Made by a program: the position numbers and the translations under genes. From Paralichthys olivaceus (lineage: Eukaryota > Chordata > Actinopteri > Pleuronectiformes > Paralichthyidae), in the NCBI RefSeq assembly GCF_024713975.1, contig NC_091104.1, positions 15,519,580-15,583,579 of the forward strand: a stretch of 64,000 nucleotides of DNA, given 5' to 3'. Positions 48,090 to 60,365 of this stretch are shown one piece after another; the first letter of the stretch is position 1, and the number at the start of each line of letters is the position of its first letter. The notes below the pieces were generated by a model. The model was not told the origin of the DNA. It was given only the letters and a program-made list of their open reading frames with translations, and searched no databases.

Positions 48090-49785
48090 TGTGCGGGAAT
48101 GTACAAATTTGCGAGAACTAAAATTGTTGCAAGTGAAGTGCTGTAGCTTTATACTTGTCTTGATTTTGCATATGTTGCTGCCATGCTTATCCCCCCTGTA
48201 GTTTTAAGTGTGATATAATGTTGTATTAGTTTCATTTAGTAACAAACTCATGCACTTTAGTTTCAAGATTAATGATAAAATCTTTAGACAAATGTTAGGA
48301 CTTGTTTCTTAAAATGAGCATTCTGTCATGATGAAATAATGTGAATATATATGTTTAACTGGAGGCCTGTGCCTATTATATATTCTTATGTTTGTCCATC
48401 ATATCAATGCGTAAGCAGCTTAGATTTCTGTGTTTCTTCTGACTGAATGTGACACTTTGAAAGTGTAAAACAAACCATAGCTCTAGGAGCACAATACAGT
48501 CAGAGTTGCAGTGGTAAGATAATTATAAAGTCATAAATGGTTCAGTTCTGAATGTTAAGTATAGGTCAACTGTTGCATTATTCTTTTTAGCAACAAAACC
48601 CGACTGTTGCAATACTTACTCAGCATACATCGTAGAATTTGTCTTGGTTTTTCAAAGGGCAAACTGAGGGTTACAATTTATTTTGAAATTATTTTTCATA
48701 GTTTGTCGTGTTATTGTGAAATGTGCTTTTCTTCAGCAAAAGTCACTTTAATAATAATAATGAAATGTCATAAAACTATGTTGAAGACCATTGCCTCATT
48801 CCTCTCAACTCATTTATTGCACTTTCCTAGATGTGTAGTTTTGAAAAAGAGAAAAGCAGCGTGTTGCGTTTTGAATACTTTTATTGGTTAACAGGGATAG
48901 ACAAAATAGCTCTAGAAAGTATTGAAATCCAAAACATCTCTTGACACAATGTTGAATATGCCCGTAGCTGTAGCTGCAGTATAACAGAGAAAAGTCTTTA
49001 CTTATTGTTCTATCGAGGGCTCTATCATTAGCAGTTCAGTGAATAACTCATCTTTGGGGTCATCGGTAAGCATGTAAGACATGATTGTATGGCACATTGT
49101 GAATAATACCCTGCATAATAATATGGTAATCATCTTCACATTTCCCCCAGCCATTCTTAAAAAGGATCACATCACTGTACCCTCATCAAACCGAGTCACA
49201 TTCTTTTGAGTAGAAAACATGAGGCTCAACAACATACAACAGTTAACTGTCGAAACAGTGGCCTCGCAGTTTATTTTGTCCACTGTCGTTTTCTCTGTCT
49301 GCTAGCCCTTAAGGTCAAGTGAATTATTGTTGTAAAAACAATGTGTTTCCTGAATGTCACTTTGTAGCATCCTACAAGGAAATGTGGAAGAGCAACACGC
49401 TTTGATAATCTCAGAGCAGATCAGTGGCATAATACAAATTTACAAAGCAGTGTATTCATGCATTTTTAAATTCTTACGTAAGCGTGTAGTAGTGCATGTA
49501 AAACTGATCTATGTCAAAAACAAATTATATTTCTTAATATTGCCTTGTAAAAAGCTATATCCATAGTATACACCTATGCAGTTTCATGTTGCTTATATGG
49601 CTCCTGTCCTTAAAGGAATGTTTACTAAAAGCTCACTATTTCAATGACTACTTAAAAAGTCATAAAGCATCCATGTAGAATTTAAAATGACCTTAACCAC
49701 ATGGCTCCCCAGAAAGCATTTATTCTACAACTTGCGCTGCTTGTGTGACCTATCGTGAGCTGTTGATATGATATGTGGTTTTCCA
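48090..49785. other. cipc-zdhhc22 intergenic and 3' UTR sequence
   Basis: AT-rich with no coding potential seen. AATAAA signals for zdhhc22 on the - strand appear as TTTATT at 49719-49724, 49271-49276 and near 48879. Which is used cannot be told. Confidence 0.4.
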
Positions 49786-50694
49786 TCAGTCCTGTTTATG
49801 TGCGTCTGTTTCGTCGGAGCACATCTCCACTGTCTGCACAGGCAGGATGAGGCCGAGGATCCAGCGGGTACCGAAAACATCCTTTAGGTTGGTTCTCCAG
49901 GGGCTGCGGTTCTCCACGAGCTGCCCTCTCTGCATCTGACACCAGGTCTGACCCCGGGCCACCAGCAGGACCTGCTGGCAGCAGAACCCTGCACACACCA
50001 GGCCGATGCCCAGCCACACATACAGCATCAGCACCACGAACAGCTGCAAGCCTGAGATGGTTCCTGCAAGGAGGAATAGAGGAGAAAGATTCATCACCGA
50101 GTCATGTATCTGAAATGATCACCTTTTACTGGATATTTAAAGATACTCACCCATGAAGAAGTAGCCCGTGGAGAGGAGGAGAAGAGTCAGGAATGTCAGC
50201 GGGTTCTCAAAGGAGATGGAGTACTCCACTGTCAGGAAGGCCACACCGAGAACCAGAGAGTACAAACACGTGCACGACGTGTAGATGCAGAACATGATGA
50301 AGTAGCGCATGTTTTTGTTGCCGATGCAGTTCCCGGTGAAAAAGCAGTGGTGATCCCTCTTGAGAATGACTTTCTTGCACAGTTTGCAGAAGTGGCGGCC
50401 GTTCAGGAGGTAGTGGGCGTCCACCTTGTCAGAGCAGTGCGGCGAGCACACAGGAACCCCGGTCTCGTTGGCACTTTCAGCGGGATATTTGATAGTCATA
50501 ATGTAGTTCCCCAGCGCGTTGAACATCAGGAAGAGGAAAACAACTGTGTGGAGAGTTGTCGAGCCCCAGGGTGATGTTTCGGGGTTTGGGAATATCGTTG
50601 GGATGAAGAAGCAGAAGTGCAAAATGAAGGTGACTGCTGTAGCTGTGAAGAAATACGCAGGTGCTACAGCGTTGAGGAGTCTCAGTTTTAACAT
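49786..50694 (-). CDS. zdhhc22: Palmitoyltransferase ZDHHC22, two coding exons
   Basis: Integral-membrane protein S-acyltransferase of the DHHC family, acting on the endomembrane system. Coding exons on the - strand are 50694-50151 and 50063-49786, split in phase 1 (donor G|GTGAGT, acceptor TTGCAG|GA). The product is about 273 aa against 263 in human. The cysteine-rich zinc domain spans residues 83-123, with catalytic DHHC at 114-117 followed by FFTGNCIGN, the same as human ZDHHC22. Hydrophobic segments lie near residues 9-31, 47-68, 131-152, 160-178 and 183-205. I place the start at the Met of MLKLRLLNAVAPAYF because human begins MLALRLLNVVAPAYF. An in-frame ATG four codons upstream (50706) is possible, and an acceptor (CACACAG) lies just before it, so the 5' UTR is spliced. 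Convergent with cipc, as in human. Confidence 0.94.
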
Positions 50695-50709
50695 CCTGGT
50701 GAACATATC

Positions 50710-51590
50710 TGTGTGACAGTGAAGAGGATACAGTAAGCATAATGATACCATGTACCAGTAACCTTAACTACTGTTAGAGGTAGGTACTTTAAACTCCATC
50801 AATTCCACAGTTTCACTCTATACACAGAAATACAGGCCTGCTGTAAAGTCGTACGTGCAGGTGCAATAGAAAATGTGGAAGACTAAGTAAACAATATAAA
50901 ATATGAGGTGATGCATCCTTCTAAAGTGACCTTTGCTTTGTGCAGTGCTGCAATATGTTTGCTCACTTTCCAAGTAGGTTTTTCATCTATAAACACTCAA
51001 ACCTTTTGCTTCAGACACTGTTTCAATATGACATCTATGCATTTTGATTTAATCATCCTTTACTCTATCACCAAAAGACATTTATTTTATTTTATTCCAA
51101 TTCAAAAGTATTTATTTTCATTTTCACACTATGGAAATAAAAAGATATGATTGGAAAACCTCTTAGAATCTGGTAGAGCATCTGACCGAGGGTTACACAC
51201 TATAAGGCAGATTATAATTATAGTGTCATCTCTTATTGTAATACGGACAATGTGAGTCGGAGGAGGAAAACTCATTTCTGAGCAAATGTGGCTCTAGGGA
51301 TTCTCAGGGGCCACAGAGAATACCAAGAATATCTCAGCTTCTTCACATGTGATCTCCTGACCTGCAGCACTAACACCACAAAAACACCTACAGTCACCCT
51401 GAAACCGAGTCTCTGCGCCTTACAATGAAAACACTGGGAAACGGATCCATTAATTCGCTAGAGGACAGAGAGGACCGTTTCCTCTCCGTCTCCTGTTCTC
51501 TTCAGGAGATAAATTAAGCCGGTGCCAGTGATGGCGTCAATCATGTCATTTCCATGGCCACGCAGATGGAAGCAGTGATCGAACGGAAGC
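50710..51590. other. zdhhc22 5' intron
   Basis: Lies between the first coding exon of zdhhc22 and a CpG-rich block near 51.6 kb with a good - strand donor. AT-rich, with no other gene seen. Confidence 0.4.
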
Positions 51591-51720
51591 GTGGAGAGAC
51601 CGGGCGACCTACCTGCGGACGTCAGGGCGCGGAGGAGCGGAAGAGGAGCTGTCCGTTCAGCACCGCGGACCTCGGCACGTTCATTCACACACAGCAGCAC
51701 CGACAGAAAGGTGATGTTTA
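51590..51720 (-). promoter_or_regulatory. Probable zdhhc22 5' non-coding exon and promoter
   Basis: A GC- and CpG-rich patch. On the - strand it ends with the splice donor GTCCGCAG|GTAGGT (exon end 51613). A CRE-like half site TGACGTCC lies just before the donor. Distance and strand fit a non-coding first exon of zdhhc22; the transcription start is not visible. Confidence 0.45.
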
Positions 51721-51927
51721 GACACACTGACGTCTCTTTATCATTTAAACTGCCGTCTGCTCCTTTGTCTACCGCCGCCTGTTGGTCTGGATGCGTCTTT
51801 TCTCTTTTCTTTCTTTCTGCATTTCGTTTTTAAGTTTACCTACATTTTAAATTTTCTTTTGAATTATTCTTATGCTCTTGTGTTTTGTGTTTGCTGCTGG
51901 ATGCCTACATTCCCCTCAGATCAATAA

Positions 51928-51975
51928 AGTATCTATCTATCTATCGATCTATCCATCTATTTATCTATCTAGATA
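51928..51975. repeat. (CTAT)n microsatellite
   Basis: Imperfect tetranucleotide tract with CGAT and CCAT interruptions, just downstream of ATCAATAAAGT. Confidence 0.9.
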
Positions 51976-53319
51976 CATGGACATGTCCCCTTTTAAAGCA
52001 GATGACACCTCATACTGTGAAATGATAATAGTGACAGCACAAAACCAATTTAGTTAGACTAAGTAGGTTAGATTAATATATGATTATATTATATTATATT
52101 ATATATACTTAACTACTTTGACTTTCTTTTTTCCATTAAATTATGCTTTCATTTTGTCCTTTCATTGCAATTAGAGAGTTGTTATCCTTTTTCTAGGGAG
52201 GGCATTGGCCCCAGCTGAAATATGATGGGCCCCTGAGCTGCAAGGATTGAATTAAGTGTCTACAGAATCAGGAGTATGTAAGTATGGATGTTGAAGATAT
52301 AATCGCCCCTCTGTGTAAATGATGGCTCTTTATGACCCAAGATTTAGAAATAGCTTAGATCCACTGCTGCGTTTTAAACATTTTAAAATTTCATTGCAGA
52401 TATTGCTTGAAGGGGTATTCAGATTCTTTGCTTTATGTTTGAGTAGCAATATAAAAAAAATACTCACTCACATCACTTGGGTTAAAAGAAGCAAGCAAGC
52501 AGCCATTTGAATTGTGGAATAAAAGTTTAAAGTGGTATTAACTGCAAGCATCCAGAGAAAGTGCAAGTACCTCATGTACTTGAGTCAGTGTAGTTAAGGA
52601 GACAGAAAAGCAGCTTTGCTTAATTTGTATTTGTAGATATTTGTAGGAGAGACAGTTTTCCTGTAGGTGGCAATCTATCCTCACTGATTCTACCTATCCT
52701 GCCTCAGTCCTGTCATTTCAGTCATATGGATTTATTAGGTTTTGTTGTTATATTACTCTGCAGGTGAAACCATATCCACAAACATCATGCTTCCTTGGTC
52801 CATGCACGGTCATCAGCAGTTGCTAGAATTGTGGCCTATATTGAAATATTTCACTTTAGGGGGGTATTGCTTAATTTAATTTAGTCATTTAGCATATGCA
52901 AATGAATATTGATGGGAGTGGGGCTGTCTGCAGGCAAAAGGAATTGCAATATCAAGTAGTGAGAAAAGAAATGAATCCCTTTCAGACAAATCGAAATGAT
53001 ATTCAGCAACAACAAAAAGTCCAGAGAACAATAACCAAAAAAGGAAATACCACAAAATAGTAAGTTCAAATCATTCAGTGTCTCACATTAGTTAAGACAA
53101 CACTGAACAATAAGATCACAGCCATCAACATTAACATTTGCATCTGTACATGAAAGAAAAAAAATCAGGCAATAATTTTTCATTGAACAATATGAACAAC
53201 TGCGGAGGAACTGTACTTCATGCAGAGACCATTACCATCGCCTCCACCTCTCAAAGCTTTTTAAATTAACATTACAGATCATTTTATCCACCAAACGCAT
53301 GACGCACAACTGAATAGCT
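51976..53319. other. Intergenic, no gene seen
   Basis: AT-rich DNA upstream of zdhhc22 with no coding sequence. Confidence 0.5.
52078..52108. repeat. (TATAT)n AT-rich tract
   Basis: Short tandem TATAT units. Confidence 0.7.
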
Positions 53320-53350
53320 GCTATTACTACTACTACTACTACTACTATTT

Positions 53351-53382
<32 letters not shown>

Positions 53383-53386
53383 GCTA
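53320..53386. repeat. (TAC)n trinucleotide repeat
   Basis: About 20 TAC/ACT units with one short interruption; the Ser-rich frame across it is an artefact. Confidence 0.95.
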
Positions 53387-53845
53387 CCATTAGCTGGTGC
53401 TGTTATCATTAATGCGTCTATATGTATCACTTTTATTATTTTGATTATAACAACCAGTCTGACAGGGGTCTCTCTTCTCCCTCCCCATTTTTCTCCTCTC
53501 ACCCCAACCGGTCGAAGCACGTGTTGGAGGTTTCTTCCCATTAAAGTTGTTGTTTTTTTTCCTCCACAGTCACCACGTGTTTGCTCGTTCTGGGAACAGA
53601 GAGTTTCTCTATATCATTGTAAGGTCTCAAACCTTGCTATGTAGAGTGAGATGATGCCTGTTGTGATTTGTCGCTATGCAAATCAAATTAAATTGATGTC
53701 ATTAATTTGCATGCTTTAGAATCAGAGACGATAAATGAAAATATTGCACTGAAATTATTTGACGCTCCCTCGGCAGGTGTGTCATTGTCAGACGGTCCCT
53801 GGGCAGGTGGGAGTTTCTCTTGTTTCTTAGTGTTGGACAAAAAAC

Positions 53846-53850
53846 ACACA

Positions 53851-53915
<65 letters not shown>
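53846..53915. repeat. (CA)n microsatellite
   Basis: About 35 CA units. It sits inside what may be a 5' non-coding exon (see 53916). Confidence 0.95.
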
Positions 53916-53917
<2 letters not shown>

Positions 53918-53968
53918 AGCGGTATCGCCATCATCGCCAGACGCCAGCGATCACTGACGCTTCCTGAG
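53916..53968 (+). other. Possible 5' non-coding exon of a downstream gene
   Basis: A CpG-containing stretch ends in a consensus donor, CCTGAG|GTGAGT, with the exon end at 53968. CpG content stays raised to about 54300. In human the gene next to ZDHHC22 on the opposite strand is TMEM63C, so a divergent first exon here would fit, but nothing in the sequence identifies it. Confidence 0.2.
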
Positions 53969-54939
53969 GTGAGTGATTCTTTACATTCTTATAAATCCAT
54001 ATGAATCATTGCATTGATTTAAACGTGGACCGGAGCGGTTTGTTATTGTTGCTGACCGTGGCGCAATCGTTTTAATCAAGTTACAGAGCTGGAGGAAGAA
54101 GGGAAGGAAGGGAGGAAGGAGGCAGGGTGCGCAGACAGTTGTGGGCGCTGCAGCGAACACGAGTCGTCAAAATGTACCTGTAATGTTCCTCCATTTCTAA
54201 AGATTTCTTATGTGAAGGCTGAGTCAGATTCTTTGAGAAGCTTCCCTGCGTCGTGGCGCAGCGCTGGTGAGCACGAGGATGTGTTTGGCATCATATCAGA
54301 CCTTAACACCCAAAACACACACAGCTCCTCTCCTCGCTACTACACCCATTGTTCCTCATGCTTCCTTTGAGTCTTTAATAAACACATGAAACTGGAATAT
54401 GAGGACCTCATGTCAAATAAGGGACATTAGAGGCTGTGGGACCACGCCGCCTTGACTCTGTTGGACTTGTATGGGCACGAAGCCTTCAGTGGTCAACTGA
54501 GCAAAGTGTTGACCTGTTGAATTCATGCTGATTTAAACTGAAGGTTTGTATCACAGACAAAGACGGGTTTTAATGATATTTAAGATATTCCTGAGGTAAA
54601 CTGAGGTCATAGCACTTGCACCTGACTGTGTGTGAGGGAGATCTTGCAGGGTGCTGGGATGAAGTGATTTCTGGAGACGGATGATGTCGTAAGCAGATAT
54701 CAATACAGGATACGTCAAGATACCAGGCTGTAGAGCTGCACAGAAGGTTAACATGTTCATCTGAGCTGTTCTTGTAAAAAAGTGCATTTTGTCACAGTGG
54801 CCTCAAACATTACTCTTCATGTTGAGCTATTGGACAAATATATCTGAACCTTGGCACATCTTTCCAAACCATTGTTGTGTGGTGACTATCACACTGCAAC
54901 GCTGTTGCATACACATACGTGGAATGATGGCGCCTGCTC

Positions 54940-55149
54940 CTGTTTGCCAGAAGTTAGCCATTGTGATACCGGATGTCAACCAAAGGTGGTCCTAATTTGT
55001 TTTGTGCTATTTGGGCCATATTCACCATTTACCACATGGGCCACTTCAGGTTCCTATCTGAATTACACTTAATCTAGAGCACAGCATGTTTACCATCCAT
55101 TTTGTCAGGGCCACAGGAAGGCCAGAAGTGCCACATCACTGCCTGTCTG
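54940..55149 (+). repeat. Probable dispersed repeat (GGGCCA-rich)
   Basis: Short recurring units such as GGGCCATATT, GGGCCACTT and GGCCAGAAGTGCCACATC resemble a fish repeat that I recognise only loosely. It directly precedes the family E copy. Confidence 0.35.
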
Positions 55150-55425
55150 GGTATCCATCCAATATCCATCCAACGTATCCTAGAGGGTTGCAGGGGGAGC
55201 CAGAGCCAATCTCAGCTGACGTTGGGTGAAAGGCGGGGTAAACTCTGAATACGCAGTCAGACCATCACAGAGACAATTAACCATTTACTCTCACATTCAC
55301 ACCTACATGTCTTTGGACTGTTGGAAGAAGCTGGAGTACTTAGAGAAAAGACCCCGGTTGAACCAGGATTCAAACCTAGGACCTTCTTGCTGTGAGGCAA
55401 CAGTGCTAACCACCGCACTGACTAT
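55150..55425 (+). repeat. Dispersed repeat family E, copy 2
   Basis: Contains CCATCCAACGTATCC, GGGTTGCAGGGGGAGC, CTCAGCTGACGTTGGG, ACATGTCTTTGGACTGT, GACCTTCTTGCTGTGAGGC and AACAGTGCTAACCACC in family order. More complete than the 11.2 kb copy. Confidence 0.75.
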
Positions 55426-56394
55426 GTGTGAGGGAAATCTTGCAGGGTGAAGGCAGTTGTTGTCTATGAATGCAGACTGGAGGAACTGGGGAACAAACCA
55501 CTGACTGTTAGTGGCTCACCCTCTCTAACTCCTGAGCCTCCACAGCCGCCCAGCTATTGCAATAATAAGGGACTGAATTATTGCACATTGAATTTGGATT
55601 ATCATCTGCTTTCCCTCTATCTGCTGTTATCCTGGGTGAGAGAGGCCCAAAAATAAGATAAACATGATGAAAGAGACAAAACTAAATCAACAAAATAGAT
55701 CTCCAGAGTATGATGAGAAGAATAGGCCTTTCAGCTGACAGATTTTTAATGTGGTTTTTGACATTCAAGTTGCTCTTGTGTGGCGGCACACTGAAGAATA
55801 AATGTCTAAGTCTTTGTAGCTTATTGAAAATTCTATTTAGGTATTTAAATGAGGATGCAGAGAGTCATCAGGCTAATGTGTCCATGCACACACAGCTCAT
55901 CACATCTGAGGATAAATGGCAGGGATGGTGGCAATTAGTGTTGTTCGATAATTATAAGGGGCTCCATTCTGTTTGGCTTCCATACACAGAGACATCTAAG
56001 GATTTTAATGGACGCCGAGGAGTGTCATGTCTAAATTCACTTTACACAATCGTCTGCAGATATTTAATTGAGTCAGGTATCTGTGATTTTACTCCATTTT
56101 AATCGGATTCCTCCATCTGTGGATTATAGCAACAACTCTTTCATGTGTCAGTGATGGACAAAGGTGAAATCCAACAGATTTTCACTGGTCTATTTTCTCT
56201 CCCAAGAAAAGGGAGCAAATGAACACGGGTCATCCTCAAGTATCACACGTGCATTAATATTTCAGGAGACTAAGCTGAGATTGAAAGGAGAGATTGCAGC
56301 ATGTGGGATGTGCTGCTTGTACAGCTGCTGAGTAAGAGGACGACAGGGATTTATATTTGAGAGAAAATCACAAGAAAGAATAAGCCTCTGTCCA

Positions 56395-56470
56395 TTATTT
56401 ATCACCTCTGCTAAGGAAGTTATGTTTTCAATCCTGTCTCTTTGCTTCTTTGTTGGTTTATTAGATTTGT
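56395..56470 (+). repeat. Fragment of the CCTCCGCCAAGGAGG repeat
   Basis: ATCACCTCTGCTAAGGAAGTTATG followed by TTTGTTGGTTTATTAG parallels the head of the element at 31.9 kb. Confidence 0.45.
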
Positions 56471-57329
56471 TTCTACCATGAGACCTTGACAATTGTGTAG
56501 TAATGAGTAGAAGGACCAGAGAAGTACAGTGAAGTGGGTGGACAAAGATCCTTTGTAGTGTTGTGAGTTATCTGCTCTTCTAGTGGTGCAAAGCATCAGA
56601 TGATCTGCTCTGCTTCACATGGAGAGAAATGTGAGAGAATATTGTGCTGCAGAGTCACATCCACTGCTCTGAGATTTAAGCTCCAGGAATTTAAAAAATG
56701 AAACCAGTAGGAGCTTTGGACTTGACTTGATTTCATGATCTAATTACATTAAATCTCAATCTTTTTTTTCATTATGTAGGTTTATTGTGTCCACTGTGTA
56801 CCTTCAAGAGCTCATGGCCTTTCTACTATTCTTATATTCATTTTAGTTTTTTCATCATTAACAGTTAATATCCTATTTGGCAATCTAGTCATGTTCAGCT
56901 TTTTAAAACACAGGATAGTTTTCATATTTCCTGAAAAGTAGTGGTTTTGGACATATAAACGGTTTCTGCCCAACAGTGACAATATTTACAGTATAGAGGG
57001 TTTGGTGAACGGGCCAAAATCCTCTGTCATGATATTTAGCACTGCTAGTCTGTATCATATTCTGTTTTCTGAGAAGTGACATAAGAAGCCATTTCTAGAA
57101 ACCAGAACATAATGCTTTATGTCTGATCCAGTGAAATAAAAGCCTAAGTAATCAATGTGGTTCTTGATTGACATTGATTTAAAAATCTTTCAAAATAATC
57201 TATTATTGCCACCAACATAGCTCACCACTGTCTATCACGCTCAAAGACATCGAAGAATTTGATTTAAAATGTCTCTGGTATCATTATATTGTGCAACCCT
57301 AATGCCACAGGTGGATATATAATATAGTA

Positions 57330-58160
57330 ATACTTATTATTACAATAACTTAATTTGTATAGTGCTTCTCAAAACAAGTAAAAACAAGAATACAAAACAT
57401 CAGAGACAACATGCAAAATAAATCAATAGCATTTCAAAGACAACAAATGGTATACTACCAAATCTAAAATTAAGGCAAACAAGTTAAATAATCAATCAGT
57501 CGTATTTTATTTGGAAAGCCCATATTCACAAATTATATCTTGTCTCATAGGGATTAACACGGTGTGACATCCTCTGTTCTTCACCCTCAACAAGAGAAAA
57601 AAAACCCCCATTTAACGGGGGAAAGAACATAGAAAGCCACATGTGAGGGATCCCTCTCCCAGGATGACAGAAGTGCAGTAGATGCCGCTTGTAGCAGAAC
57701 CCATCAATAAAATGATTGAATTTACAACATTGATTAGAAGAAACTGTTTTCAATGTTTAAAGAATTTATACATAAGAAATTGTCTGTTAAAGATGAAGGG
57801 AGCAGCAATGACAATTGAAATGGAGTTATTGTCAGTAATGGTAGAATATGTGAGTAGGCTTGTCATAATCATTGTCCATGATCAGGTGCCACCACGATCA
57901 CAATCCATCACCACCATCCACGATCAGGATCCACCATTACGATCCATGATCAGCTTCCACCACTATCACAATTCAAGTGGTATATCCCAGGACCGAGCTG
58001 GCCCTCCTAATCAGTCTATCCAGCCTCCTCCTGTCAGCAGTTGAAATACTGCTGACCACTACAAAGAAGATGGCCGATGCTACCACAGAGTCCTGCCATC
58101 CACCTCCCATCTAACCACAGCAGATATGTACCGTGGGCTCGTCTTTGTTCTCTGTGTCTG
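57330..58160 (+). repeat. Long composite dispersed repeat
   Basis: Blocks such as TATCTTGTCTCATAGGGATT, CATCCTCTGTTCTTCACCC, GGATCCCTCTCCCAGGATGA and CAGTCTATCCAGCCTCCTCC belong to a recurrent fish repeat. A locally reiterated 'gatccaccacca' segment lies at about 57885-57980. No protein domain is seen. Confidence 0.5.
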
Positions 58161-59695
58161 GAGGTGAGGAGGCTCCCTGCTATTTCAGATTCCTGCTGTT
58201 ATCTTGCCTGCTATTCCACAGGGATCCATCGATGTTAAAGCGACGCATGCAGCATTGCCAATGATGTATTGTACATAGATTCTTACCAGCAGAGCGCAGG
58301 CTGCCATAAAGCTTAGTGTAACACCAGGCAGCAGCACCAGATGTTCACAAACATACAGAGGTGCCAGACGACCTTAGTCACACAGCATTTCTAATGACAG
58401 TGCCTTGTGTATATACAGTGTGGGCTGTGGACTGGTGGAACAGCAGAACCTTTTTGTAGTATCATGGGCTCTGGTTAGAAATTAAAATTTTCACTACTTT
58501 GTAATATTTTATAGATCAAACATGATTAGTAATTTACTTACTTTCATTAAAGTAATGATAGAGGTAGAGTAAGATAGTAGAAATAATATTAATAATCAGG
58601 TGCAGCCCTTCTTCACAGTTGCAGACCATTATCCAAAGCATATCACTTTTTATATTAACCCTAACTCGAAAGCATGTATATGTTGTTATATTTGATTATC
58701 TGAGTTGTCCACCATTATTATTACCACAGTATGAAAACAACATACTTCTGAACAGAGGGTTTGGACTGAGACGCTGTATTTGATTGAAATTTCACAGTTG
58801 AGCAAAGACTGAGATAGACTCAGGACATTTTCTTACAAACACTGCTGCTCAGCAACTGACTCTCACTCTGGCGTTTTTCTTCTTCACAATACCAAGTATC
58901 CCTGCATGCAACTGCATCACCACACAACTACAATGTAAATATCACATCAGATAAATCCATCTGAAGTAAAAAAAAAAGCTTTTGAATTTAAAGGAAGGGA
59001 GAAAACAAACTCTGACAGCAGTGTGGCATTAAGGAGCGTAACAAACACATCAAATGGAGGTAGAGGACAGTTTGAAAACATGACTGATCATAAGATTAAT
59101 GCCTTTATTTTAACTATAAAACATTATTATTAAGAAGCTGACCAAATATGTTGAGTGGGATCTATTTATACTGAAAAATAAATTTATCAGTTGACCTCCA
59201 GGAGAGCTCGACTGATGTAAATGTTTGGGGGGGCGGTGCCAAAACCAATATCGAGCTATTAAGAATGTCGATACCAATATACCAGCCACTATGTATATTT
59301 GAATAAAAGTTTAGGTGCTGTGATCGAACCCTTATGACAAAGAAATGTAATCAAGGCTTGATATTTTGCTGCTAAACCACAAAGATATGAATAACTCTAA
59401 ATTAAAAGAAAATACAACTAAATATTTAGAAATGTAACTATTTATGAGTTAACCGATAAATCTGGAGGGCTCCAGTTAAAACATACAAACCACCTTTAGT
59501 AAAATGATGATTAGCTTAGTAATCTGTTGTTGTGTGTCCACGTTTGATGTGCAGGTGAGATTCAGATTTAGTAGTATTGAGGGGGTGCAGAGAAGCCTTC
59601 GATCAGTCAGGCTCTGGGTCCTGCACGTGTGATGCTAGACTCGAGCTCTTTCTGAAGCCAGATGGGTCCTTGTGAGGATTGGGCTCAGTCCACAC

Positions 59696-59717
59696 AGCAG
59701 CAGCAGCAGCAGCAGCC
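59696..59717. repeat. (CAG)n trinucleotide repeat
   Basis: About seven CAG units in a GC-richer patch; no gene frame could be supported across it. Confidence 0.9.
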
Positions 59718-60203
59718 ACACAGCGCTCCTCTGGGAGCCTACTGAGCATGTGCAGCCACACACCGAGCTGCTGTTATGTTTTGTTGAGCACAGCACGTGC
59801 AAGCAGGTCGTCGCTCCAGTCATGTTATGGCTCATTCATCTTTCCAGAAAAGAGGCTAAATGAGGGGATGCTGCCATCACTGTTCCCTCTGAGCGGACGC
59901 ACATCAGTGGTCTGTGATTGAAGCGTGTGATGGAGAGAGACAGAGAGAGAGCTGTGTAAAGAGTGAAGCCCCCTCCCTCTTTCTCCACGGAGCAGGTGGT
60001 GAGCAGATTGTACTAAAAACCTCCGCCCCCTTTCTCTCCCTCCCTCAGGCTGGGTCTTCCCACTCTCCCTCCCCCCAACACCAACCTCCAACCACAACCA
60101 GCACAGCAGAGGCCTGTAGCTCCTGCAGAGCTGAGAATAAGTTGCATTCACACATGGCATCCCCATTTAAAATCAGGAGAGACTTATGAGCTGTGTCTTT
60201 GTT

Positions 60204-60365
60204 CAGGGGATGAATTTGAAGACTGATTGCGTCACAAAGTCACGACTACTTGGATTTCTTCTTCAGATGCGGCTGACAAACGTGTCCTCGAGAAACAAAG
60301 GCTCCAATGGGTTGATCAACCTAGTCCTACCTATCTCACGATTCATTGTGCTTTGCTGACCAACA
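60204..60365 (+). repeat. Dispersed repeat family B, copy 2
   Basis: Second copy of the element seen at 4.5 kb, in the same orientation. Confidence 0.65.

Larger units (their letters stand above)
53969..57329. other. Intergenic or intronic, no coding exon seen
   Basis: Contains the repeats at 54.9-55.4 kb and 56.4 kb. An open frame of 130 codons at 55710-56102 shows no domain. Confidence 0.5.

Noticed and set aside
50347-50574. Open frames on the + strand opposite zdhhc22 exon 1
   Set aside because: Antisense shadow of the DHHC exon; no homology recognised.
53284-53541. Poly-Ser open frame on the - strand
   Set aside because: Produced by the TAC trinucleotide tract; no conserved flank.
55710-56102. 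130-codon open frame
   Set aside because: AT-rich, no domain, no convincing exon boundaries.
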